Source: Apoda limacodes
Taxonomy: Eukaryota > Arthropoda > Insecta > Lepidoptera > Limacodidae
Length of the DNA: 64,000 nt
NCBI GenBank assembly: GCA_946406115.1
Contig: OX291547.1
Coordinates: 3,477,001 to 3,541,000, forward strand
Direction: 5' to 3'
Part shown: positions 1 to 11,400 of the stretch, in pieces
Numbering within the stretch: position 1 is the first letter of the stretch
Layout: the number at the start of each line of letters is the position of its first letter
Notes under the pieces: model-generated
What the model was told of the DNA's origin: nothing
Database searches by the model: none
What the model saw: only the letters and a program-made list of their open reading frames with translations
Made by a program: the position numbers and the translations under genes

Positions 1-1822
1 GTGACATTACGTGTTTACATAATTTTCACAAGAATCTTGATAACAAAGGACTAAAAAGTGTAGTGGTCAGCCATGATGATTTGTTGTTTAGCTAATTGTT
101 ACGTCACAGGAAGAAATAACCCGGAACATCATACGTTTCACACGTAAATACTAAGTTTCCATGTATTTTTGTCAAACATTATTTTGTCAAATTTCTGTTA
201 AAAATTTGCTCAGAAAACTGTTTTTACATAATTATATTGCTTTACTTTGTAAAACGTGGTATTATTCATATAGATACGGTCTAATTAATGTTGTTTTAAG
301 TAAAATTGTAAAATGTTGGGTTACGCTAGGACTTGACAAAACGATGATGTCATAAGTATCAGAATATCGATACTTTTTCCCGTAATTATTTATCAACATC
401 CAGAGTAATTTAAATTTAATAATGTTTCTTACAAATATTACTTGGGTGCACGTGCTTAATAGTGTTCTGTAGCCAAATGGCAAAAACGGACCCTTGTAAA
501 CTCGTCATGTCCGTCCGTATGTCATAGCCTTATAATTTCGTCGCATTTGCATCGGCTCTAATAAATGTTTACAGGAAAGTATCTTTAACATTAAAATTGA
601 GAAAAATAAATTATTAGGGGTAGCTTTTTCACGCACCCCACCTTCTGGGGTATCGTTAGATAGGCCTTGAAAAATGCAATTGAGGTTTATTAATATAATT
701 CGCGAGTTACAAGCTCTTAATGTTGAAAATTTTCGTTCCCGCTCTTCTTTTAACTTTTGAACCTCGTATTATTTAAATCTGAAAAAAACACGATAATAGG
801 TATTTTTAATTTCAATTAAAATTGGCTGAAACCAAATCGGTTAATAAGTTTTTAAGATATTTGCAATAACGTGTGCAACACGCACTTGGCTGGTTTTTAT
901 TCTTTTACTTATACTATGTTTTTGATGTTTGACAAATATGTTACGCCACAACTAAAAATAATTTTGATATGGGTATCGTTTCATAGGCTAATTATTAATC
1001 AAAATTTTTGATTTTGCCTAATGTAATCTTCACTACAATACATTAGGGTTAAAAAAATGTACATTGAAGAAAGTTAGGAAAATATAAAAGGTATTTTCAA
1101 AAGACGAAAGAAACCATTTGAAGTGTTTTAATTTTTATGTCCGTCAGTTTGTGCGGGGTGTCTCCAAAATAGGTTGATGGATTGTGTTGCTTTTTAGGGT
1201 TCCGTACGCAAAGTGTATTTAGCAGAATCCTATTACTAAGACTCTTCTGTCCATCCGTTCGTCCACCCGTCCGTCCGTCCGTATGTCACTAGTATCTCAT
1301 GAACCGGGATAGACAGTTGAAATTTTCGCAGAAGATGTATTTTTATTGCCGCCATAACAAATATCCAAACAAAAAATATAAATCACGGTGATCGTACCGT
1401 GATAGATATTCGCAATAATTTTCATTCTACAAAACCCTAACTTAATACGACACGCACTTGGCCTATTTTTGCCTTGGCTAGCGTTAGATCTGAAGCACTA
1501 CACACAAGACAGATGCTTACCAAAATGAATCCAACTTTAGAATTCCAATACAATCCACTATTAACATTTCAGTTCTTGGATTCCTCTCAAATCGTAAAAC
1601 ATTAATTTAATATAACTGCTTAAGTGTTTTGTTTACTTGGGAACATTCCCTCAACATTTTCAATGTTTGCAGAAATATTTTCACCGTCAAATCACATCGC
1701 TAACAATAACAGGCATGAATATATAGATAATGCACAATGTCGATAGTGTACGCAGACAACACTATTTTCAACCCACACAAAGACAGTTACTAACACTCAC
1801 GCATTTTTTTTTGGTATCATCA
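1..1822. other. AT-rich intron or flank with repeat pieces, no gene seen
   Basis: No exon or long reading frame is credible here. The stretch holds repeat fragments ending in the motif CACGCACTTGGC (near 885 and 1450) and short runs of the tetranucleotide GTCC near 1260. It should be intron sequence of NBAS downstream of exon 37. Confidence 0.6.
1190..1470 (-). repeat. Dispersed repeat with GGCCAAGTGCG and GGGTTCCGTAC ends
   Basis: Minus-strand copy of the same family as 30148-30435. Shared pieces are the GGCCAAGTGCGTG-like head, the CATCTTCTGCGAAAATTTCAAC-like core, a GGAC tetranucleotide run and the TACGGAACCCTAA tail. The class is not certain; it could be a SINE-like or MITE-like element. 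Confidence 0.65.
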
Positions 1823-1863
1823 CTAAAGTGACATTGTGGATCTTTTACATCCTATATCTATGG

Positions 1864-2086
1864 TCCGAACTATACAACGTGACTTATATACGACAACGAA
1901 TGCCCGAACTCTACAAAGTGACTTATATACGACAACGAATGTCCTAATTCTACAACGTGACCTATATACAACAAAGAATGTCCGAACTCTACAACGTGAC
2001 TTATATACAACAAAGAATGTCCGAACTCTACAACGTGACTTATATACAACAAAGAATGTCCGAACTCTACAACGTGACTTATATAC
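1864..2086. repeat. 39-bp tandem repeat, five full copies and a partial
   Basis: Units of 39 bp begin at 1864, 1903, 1942, 1981, 2020 and 2059, e.g. TCCGAACTCTACAACGTGAC followed by TTATATACAACAAAGAATG. The three right-most units are nearly identical; the left ones have diverged. Because 39 is divisible by three, several repeat-coded open frames appear on both strands. Nothing suggests they are expressed. Confidence 0.9.
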
Positions 2087-2166
2087 TTCGATGTTCTGTC
2101 GTTTCTTACAAATACGTATAATTATTAGTGTCAAATTATTATTTTATAGTAAAAAAAAAGACTTAC

Positions 2167-2420
2167 CAGTCAAGTTCTTTGCATAATCCGATTCTGGCCA
2201 CTCATTTAGTACCAAATCTAAGGTGAACTTTGCGACCTTGGCCAGGTCACCCGTGTCGTGGATCTGAGTCTTCTGGTTGAGGGAGAGCAAACTGATTTGT
2301 TTGTGTGGCGGTAGACCCAGCTCCGAGGCTTTTTCCATCACCAGCTCCAGAAATTCTTCAGAGAACTTCACACCCTCTTTGTGGTATTGAGACAGCCGCG
2401 TTACTAGGGCTTGGACGTGG
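2167..2420 (-). CDS. NBAS: NBAS exon 37, last visible exon
   Basis: Reads HVQALVTRLSQYHKEGVKFS, MEKASELGLPPHKQISLLSL, then FTLDLVLNEWPESDYAKNLT. It aligns with IHVLQILGQSFHLTEEDSKLL and the following EAILKASW region, several hundred residues before the usual C-terminus. Acceptor TTCTTGCAG, donor ACTG/GTAAGTC, so the gene continues to the left, but no further exon is recognisable in 1-2166. Confidence 0.9.
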
Positions 2421-5400
2421 CTGCAAGAATTATTTATAGTGAAAAAAAAAAAAACTTTCAACCAACACTTTACTCTTAATGTACCGTTGTTAGGTCCATA
2501 ATTCTTTTTACTTATCAAACTTCCACTAGATCCCTAATAAAAGGCGACGCTGGCTATTGAATTTGCACGTATAAACTACAAGAACCAAAACGTACGATTC
2601 ACTGACATTCAGAAGTTAGCACCGTCAACATCGCATCGTTCATTGTTGATAAAACTTGTTATTTGTCGTAATCAGATCAAAATGTCTTCGTGCTCAGTAG
2701 TAGTGTGTAGAAGTAGTAGAACATCAAACTAAAAAACGGATGGAGTTACTTTTCATTGGTAAATTGATAATAATTTACATTGTATCTTGGTTGTCCATGG
2801 TTCATTATACTGGTCATTTATAAGAGATTTTTAATAATTGTATGTAGTCGTTTTCATTCTTTACGAATTTTTGTCGATCATTATCTGACGCACGTGAAAC
2901 TAGTAGGGCAATTTTTACCGATATCTATATAAAATATCTATTTTAACTAAAATATTAAGAAATGTAACGAATGTTTTTCATTGGGTATATTTGAAGTTGT
3001 AAATAAGCTTCCAATGTATGAACGTTAACACCTAGAGACGACAACGATAATATTCTTTTAAATGCGGGCTCAGTGCTTAGTTTCCCGTACAAACATAATT
3101 TATCAATAATTTTCGATCGACGTAAATATTTTTAAATATTTTTTAGTTTTCTTAATTTATACTAATAAATAAGATTTTTTTTTAACGCGCTAGTCTCTGA
3201 ATCTACCAGTCGAGTTTGATTTTTTTTTTGATTTGATAAGATAAATAGCCTGTATCCGGGGGGTAAGTTGGCCAAGCAAAATGAAAAAAAGTCTTAAGTC
3301 AAAAACGAATGAACGTCTGTCAGGTTTGCTAGTTGTGTATAAAGGGTTCAATGTTGTATTTTTTTATAAAACATCACTTGCGTATTTGTTTTTATTTGAA
3401 TATTAGTATCGGAAATATCACCGACATTTTCAATAATTAACTAATAATTAATTTTTTTCTACTATTCGTACACAATTCAATTCAGAAATGTTCAGAGATC
3501 CGTGGTGTTTTCATATAATAAAATTTTTAGAAAATTATTTAGACTAAGACCAAAAATGACAAGAAAGCACCTTGTTATCTATTGTGCTACGCCGATACAT
3601 ATCAAGCGCTTATACAGTTTGGTTTTTATTTATCCACCTAAATGTTTGAATTTGGGCACAAACAGGTAGTATTTATTTGACGGCTCGGTGGATCTATTAG
3701 TTTTATCTGCGACCAGAAAAACATTTATGAAATGAAAAGTTGTGTTTGGCTTCAGTCTGTTTTTTTTACAACACTAATGTGGCAAACAAGCTCATGGTCC
3801 GCCTGATAGTAAGCGGTTACAGTAGCCTATGGAAGCCTGAAACACCTGGGGCATCACTCGCGCGTTGTCGACGCTTCATTTTATTATTTATTTTTTTGAA
3901 GAACCTCATACTGTAGTCCTTAGAGAAAGTAGAGACAGGCTAGTAACTTCCACTTGACGATCCTGGCAATTATCTTACGCTTCATCCCCACGCATTAATC
4001 CTTTCATACACGCTCGTCAGTATAGAGTACTGTTTATCTCGCCTTTTCTGAGAACGGACTCAATTTGATCGAGATATACTAGACAAGGTATTATTTTTAT
4101 ATTTTTTTATGTCTACATGCAAGTAAATTTATGTAAACTAAAATTGTCACGTTAATTATTATGTATAATGTTTAGTTAACTACAATATGAATTATTCATT
4201 GTTTTATTTTTAATAAAGAGTACATAATAAAATCAAACTGATGTTATGGAAAAATCTAAAACTATTAGATATTCAATGCACAAAATTTAACATCATATAA
4301 AAAACGATCCAAATGACAAGTCAAGAACAAAATTAAACTCTAATTACAAGTTGAAACAGAATATTTGCTATAAAAGTAGTATGTGTCTTGTGACTCCATA
4401 AATATGCATGACTCCAGAAACAGTCGTGGACAATTAACGTGTTAAAGTTTATTAGTATGTGTAAGTTACCACGCCTCGGTTGCCAAGCTTGGCATTAGAG
4501 TTAAATAATAAAACGCTGATGCTAAGCTTATATTTTTAATTTAAAATAAATTCAATAAAATAATAATGCAGGAGATAATTCTGCTTCTTATACTAAACAA
4601 CTTTCCAAGAGACATTGGTCGAAATATCAAAAGAAAATGTAACCTTTTATACTAAGTTTGATCAGCTGATCGGCACTTTGTATGAGACTTCAATATTTTT
4701 TTTCGATATTTCGACCCATCCATGTTCCTTGGGGGAAATCTAGACTTCTGGTCTCGATAAATAAGAGAAATCAGGAAACATTAGTTCTCATGAATATGAT
4801 TTCATTCAAGAAAGAAAGAAATAAAATAATTTTGTTGTTGTTTACTACAAAACATAAATACACGCAAAAAAATAATAAGCTACAGATTACTTACAACTAT
4901 AAACATTTTGTAGCTTAACGTGCGTTATTGACATGTATTTATTTACATGTTGTTTAATTAAAAATTATACCATGATTAATTCGATATTATATATTATATC
5001 GATAAATTATCATCGAGCACTTCGTACTTGCTGGCGAAATTTGTTGTCCTTAAAATATCCAATGAGAGTTCTTATCGAGACCATGTTACCCGTACTCGTC
5101 CCACCTCATACCCTTTTTCGGTGAGTTTAGAATCAAACAAACTTTTTAACTTTTGATATCTAGTGGAAGTTATCTATGTTTTTACTTAACTATAACTGAA
5201 GTTATGGTAAAGTAATTGGAAGCTTTTTAATTGCAGCAAAATATAGGCTGTTTGCTGAGTACGTATACTTCCATGAGCGCGGCGCGTAAAACTCCGCACG
5301 TTATATTTCAGAAATGTGTTCCTCTACCCAAAAGTTATCCGGAAGAAATCGCGTTTTCGCGATGAGACCGCCTATATTATTGTATACTTTATTTGTTTTT

Positions 5401-8400
5401 CACTGTTGTATTCTATTTTATTGTGCAATAAACAATATATAATAACAATAATATATATTTATTTTTACGCATAAATGAGCGAAAGTTGAAAAAAAACACT
5501 CTCTCCTCTCTCTCTCTTTCTCTCTCTGACTCACTGTGTAGTGGTGACGCGCAGGTCGAGCACGTGTCGCATCACGCGCTCGCACGTCAGCTCGACGCAC
5601 AGAATGTGCAGCAACGTGGACAACTGCGACGGACGAAGGCTAGCCTCAACCACCAGCTCACTCACGCACGACAACACCTTATCTGCGTCCCCGTGACTCT
5701 TCTCCAGCTCTCTGTTATCGAAAATAGGCAATATAACAATTAGCACAGAATATACAATAGTACTAACAGACAGAACAGATCTATACCTCACCTTTTCGCA
5801 CGTAGAGCACGGTCAGTAACTGTATAATATGTGGCACGAGATCCACGAACGACCCGCTCGTAGCGACTTGAATTGAGTGTTGGTAATCATTTTTTATAAA
5901 CTTTAAGATGTGTTCGTCGTGACAAAAAAGTCCAGGGACGTTTTAAGATATACGAAGTTAAAGTTTTTTGGTCAATTATTAAGTTTTATACAGCCAATCT
6001 ATACAACTAACTAGTATTATAAACAGGTAAACTTTGTTTGTTTAGCAGTAATATCTGTAACTACCGAACCGATTGTAAAAATAATTTCACTTATAGAAAG
6101 CTACACTGTCCCTAAAATGTTTTGATTATAATAAGTAATAAGCTGAAAATATCAATGTTTGTAGGTCAAGACATATGAATAAATTCACTATTACTTTGCG
6201 ATGCAATGAGACATTGAAATAATCATTTTTGGCGCAGGAATAGCGCGTTAGTCCCGATCGAGAGATTTCCCACGTGAAGATTTTTTTTATGGTGTACGTT
6301 TCCTACGTCGTATCAGTGTATAGGTTCAGCGACAGTGAAAGACAAAATAATACTTTTATGATTGAAAGTTGCGATTCGCACCTCGAACACGAGGTGCGGT
6401 TCCGGTTAATATCAAATAAAGAGGTAACATTATTTAAGAAATAACGCGAACGCCTTATTCTACAGCAGCAGCTAGTGCAGCAACCAACGTCGGTAGCTTA
6501 CGGCCAAATCTGGTCCTTCGGCAGGGCACAAGCGTCTCTGACGGCCTGCACGGTGGATGAGTGGTAGTTCTCCAGGAAACGCGCCCACCTCGTCAGCTCC
6601 TGGCCCACTTGCGTCCACGTCATCTCTCTGCACAACACCATCATACAAGTTACTTATCTACTAACACGTTTGCAAACATTTTGAATTTAAGTTGTTACTA
6701 ACGAAACTGAACCACAGTATATAGTCGTATTTTTAATTAGACGATATTAACTGACGTTTATTTTCTTGTCAGTTTTTGATAAAACAGTACTAGCTAATGT
6801 CAGTTGGCTTCGTCTAATTAAAAATACGACTATAGTTAGTAGGTTACTCTCGGCCGGTTTATATAGTCGACCCCGCCTCCCCTCTGTTACGTTCCTGTTA
6901 CCCTTCGTATAGAACACTCACACATTTGCACATATACCTACGACATTAGCTATTAGCAGTGTTCGGAATTAGGTGAGCTAATTTACCTAAACTTCAAAGA
7001 ACACAGACCAAAATCGGAGACTTCCTTACGACAACATTATTTTTTCGGGACAATTGTTTTGGGTTTCGGGAGACTGCTTAAATACATTTTAAATTAATAA
7101 AAAAATAATTTAAAGTTATAAATATAGTAAAACATTTGAATTCGTTGCCTGTCAAGAAGAACATATTATGTCATTTTTATAACTTTTAATACTATTTATT
7201 TATTAAATAATAACGGTTTTTTTTCTCCGTAAACAAGAGGGTATGGATTTAATTATTATAACCTCTATTTTTTGCCTATTATAACCTGCATAAAATTTTA
7301 CAATAAATTGGATTGTCTAATATGCAAACATATTCTTCCTGTATCACATTATATGAATTTGTAATAATAATTAACTATGTACAATGCAAATTGGTCTTTA
7401 TTGCGTACCACTATACACATTTATCTTTAACAAACAATACGTGATTATGCATTATTATTTGATAAGTATTTATCAAAAGCCACAAAATTGTATATCCCTA
7501 ACTAAACATCACATACACGCACTTAATCAAATCCCATGCACACTGAGTTATTCCTATCATTCACATTATAGTTTATTGATATATCTCAAAGTGACAACAC
7601 ATAATATATATGAAATAAATTACTATAAATTATAACAACTACCATTTTTGCCATTGCGATTTTATACAAAAAAATCACTGCAAAAAGATTTATACTGACG
7701 AGTTACATGTATGTTCTGGCAGCGAACCAAAGGATACTGGATTCACGCCTATGGTACATTGGTATGAGTTTTTTCTGACGCCTTCGCCAACCTATCTACA
7801 ATATGTAATGCATTGGATAAAATAGATACAACCCAACGTTACAATTATAAGCCAGAACACTGTGGTAATTCGCTAAGCAACCAATGTAATTCTTTAAAGA
7901 TATTACACAGGCAATAATTATTAATTTATGATAGCAGACCATATTATGCATACCTTTGTTTTAATCTTTATCCAAATGAATCATTTCGGTTTGAATACTG
8001 TTTCAATACCTGTAGATTACTTTTTGAGTTATTCAAATCGGACATTCCATTTAAAAGATATTACGAATTTAAAAATGTCAATCTTAACAAAATACTAAAG
8101 AAAAATAAACGCCGCCGCGCCGTGATCGGCCCATACGCGCAGTCGGCTCCCTGCTCCCTCCCTACACAGCGGACGCAACCGACATTGAATATTTTGACTT
8201 TCTTCAAGAAAAAAAAAACTTTGAGAATAAAAATAGGTTTTTGGATAAACCTATAAAATATTTACTTTTATGGCAATTAAATAAATATTGTAAAAACAAA
8301 CAAAAAAAAAATACATTTTGTATATAACATGTAGAAAAAAATTTGGAATATAATGTGAGATAGAATAAAATTCGATTCTGTCAAATAAATGATGATAAAA

Positions 8401-11400
8401 AAACATAGTAAATGATTCAAAATAAAAAGAAAAATGTTTGTAAACCTGGTTCATCCAATTTTTCAATTTAGGTAAAACCAGTTTTGTTACTGGTGATGAT
8501 TTGAAAAGTAGTGCACCCCTCGCACACCACGCCTCTACTTGAAACACATCTAAAAATAAATTCTGCGCATTCAAGATCATCGCTGGACTTACGTGCCGGC
8601 ATGAATATTAAAAGTAAAAAAATGAAGTACTTGTTTTGCTTGACAGGAAACGAATAAAAATGCTTTACTGCATTTATAACTATAATTTAAAATGTACTGA
8701 AGCAATGTCCCGAAAAACAAAGTTGCCGTAAGGAAGTCTGCGCTTCTTCTCTGTGTTCTTAAGTTTAGGTAAATTAGCTCACGTAATTCCGATCATTGGT
8801 TATTAGACACGAATAAAGCGATTTTTGTACAAAGTGGCCAGCGGATGAGCGAACTTAAGCTATGAAGTGTATGGTTTAGCTTTTAAGCTTACGGCGTTTT
8901 TTGAAGTAGTACCCTTGGTAATTCCTTATTTAAGGTCTTGACCCAGAAACAAAGAACAGAGAAGAAGAAAAATATGTATGTACTAACTCTTTGAGAAACT
9001 TGTAGTCATTCTCTTGCTCCTGCTGGCAGTAGTCCACGGCCTGCACTAACATAAGGCTGCGGGTCCCGGCCGGCACGCTGCAAACACACAATTAATAACC
9101 AGTGATCGGAGTAGGTAGAGCTATTTAAGTTCAATGGTCTTGAACGTAAATGTTAATATGGACATGCCTACGCAATAAATAAAAATACCCTAGCATATTT
9201 TAGTAAATTTTCTAGTGTATCTCTGTGGGTAAAAATGTGTTTCACTAATAAATAATGATGATGATAGGTAAAAAAATGACGTAACCATTTCCAATTTGGA
9301 ACTTACGTAAACAGCGTTAACTGTAAAGGATGTAAATCCGCCTATGTATATAATATACTGACAACGGTTTAATAAAAACTGGTCATTAACATTACGACAT
9401 CATGATGCAAGTATTAAAAACGGGTCTACCAACTCCGAACTCTGTCATTAATGCGTCAGATGTAAAATTATAGTGTTTCATATTAAATCTTGAAAAATCT
9501 AAGCTGTCGTCGCGCGGCAGCGTCTCGGGCAGGTCGATCAGTCGTTATCGAAAGTTTAATAAAAAGCGCGTCTAAAAGGCTGAGCGTTTCAGTGACAATA
9601 AGGTATATATTTGGTTAAAAAATTACAAATCTAGAATGTTTTCGAGTGTGTTAAGAAAGGGGGAAGTTATCTCACCTTAGTCCAGATATACGGTATCAGA
9701 AGCAGTGTTGTGGTGATGGGCTAACCACTTATCACGTAGAATTAAGGTGATTAGTGTAAAGAAACATTATCAGGTGGGTATTTATCCAACCGCTGGTTAC
9801 TCCCTTCTGAGGATTAGATTACTGTGTTGCAGGTGTGAATAGTGTGTTCGCAAGCTATGTGTACCGTGAGACGGCGCGGTGAGAGAAACAAATGTTCTCG
9901 AGGAAACGCAGCAAGTCGTCCTTGCCCAGCTTGGTGAAGTAGCTCGCGCACTCGCGGTACTGGTGCATCCATTTCTTATTGCTCGCGCTGCTCTCGCCAA
10001 CCTGACACCATATCCGTACAGAAATAAGTTTTGAAAATATATAAGATAATATACCACAACATCGACACTTATCCCCGAAGCGGTGGTCGGAGATATTACG
10101 AACAAAGATTAACTTGCGAGACCTAACAAGTTTCTGCGTAGTGCGTAAGACAGGGTTGAGTGGAGGGAGAGTGACACTCACGCTAAAGAAGTACTCCGTG
10201 AGCCAAGCCGTGTAGAGCGCGTTGACCGAGAGCGGGAGTCGCAGGGCGGGCGGCAACGTGCGGAGGAACTTCCCCACCATGCCCATGTTCTCCGGACGCG
10301 CTATCTTCACTATATGACTAGTCAGCTGATCTGCCGTGGGCTGTTCCAGTAGCAGTTTATAGTCCAAATCTGTTTTAAATGTTGATCGTATTTAAAACTC
10401 AAAGTAGCTTTATTAGCCATTTAATTTGAAATGGTCAAACAACATGGTGATGCTGTATGCAAGTCACATTACAATCATCGGTCAATCTCATTTGACCGGC
10501 TTATAAACCTGCTACAACTTTTAAATGCTGTTACCTAATACCAAGTCTAATCGAAATAGTTCACAATTAAATTGCTTGAATTAAGTGCTGTTATACGGAA
10601 CAGAACCCTCGAGCCGCAAGAAGTTTTACTCTACTTCACTCTTTTTCAAAACATGTGTAGTCCTTTTTATCTGATGGCCTGCGGCTTAAGTGAACTGAAC
10701 CTTTATATTAAAACTAAGGACAAGGAAGGAAGGAGAGTTCAAAGCACTTCATCATAGCATGAAGGCAAAAATATTGTAAAAATAGTTGACACTTTTTTTT
10801 TAGTTTAATTACACTTTCAAAATGTTTACGGAAAGTGTGATTTAGTTTTGCAAACTAAGATTCTTGAGCAAGTGATTTGATTGTAAGTAAAGTTGTTATT
10901 CTTACAAGTCGTGTCTCTTTCTTACCATTTGAGGCAGCTTTAGCTTTCTTCAGTAGCTTGATGTGGTCGGCGGCAGTAAGCCCAAATATGAGTGGCTTTT
11001 CGTCAATGCTCTTCAACAAGGTGAAGTAGTTTATGAGAGCCGTGTGGTCGTCACCGCGCACCACGGGCCATATGTCCTCTTGTATACTGGAGTAACACAC
11101 TTTTTAAATCAAAATTTTAACGAACATATCTGGTCCTTCGAGCTTTATAAGTTAAAATTGATTTGAAACATGGTACATGGTACATTTGAGTCAAAGAATA
11201 ACTAATCCGAAAATATGTGATAGTAATATGAGACAGACAGATGACATAGGCGTTGACAACGCTCACAATTTGTACAGAACGTCTGGATTCTATCACCAAC
11301 AAAATCCAAGAATCCGAATCAAGAATAAAGGTCTTAGAAGACAGGCAAGCAGACAACGATTTATTATGGACCATGTTTGGTGAACTTTAAGATCAAATAA

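Noticed and set aside
1823..2186. Overlapping open frames of 60-116 codons on both strands
   Set aside because: They are by-products of the 39-bp tandem repeat whose unit is divisible by three; no similarity and no splice context.
5486..5743. 85-codon plus-strand frame over exon 36
   Set aside because: Antisense shadow of an NBAS exon; the minus strand has proper splice sites and family similarity.
5856..6502. U12-type intron to explain the exon 34/35 problem
   Set aside because: The exon 34 donor is a standard GTAAGC, not the ATATCCTT or GTATCCTT required, and no matching branch site is seen.
8251..8580. 109-codon minus-strand frame near exon 33
   Set aside because: The same sequence recurs at 28.4 kb as a repeat, lies inside a long-armed element, and exons 33 and 34 join in phase without it.
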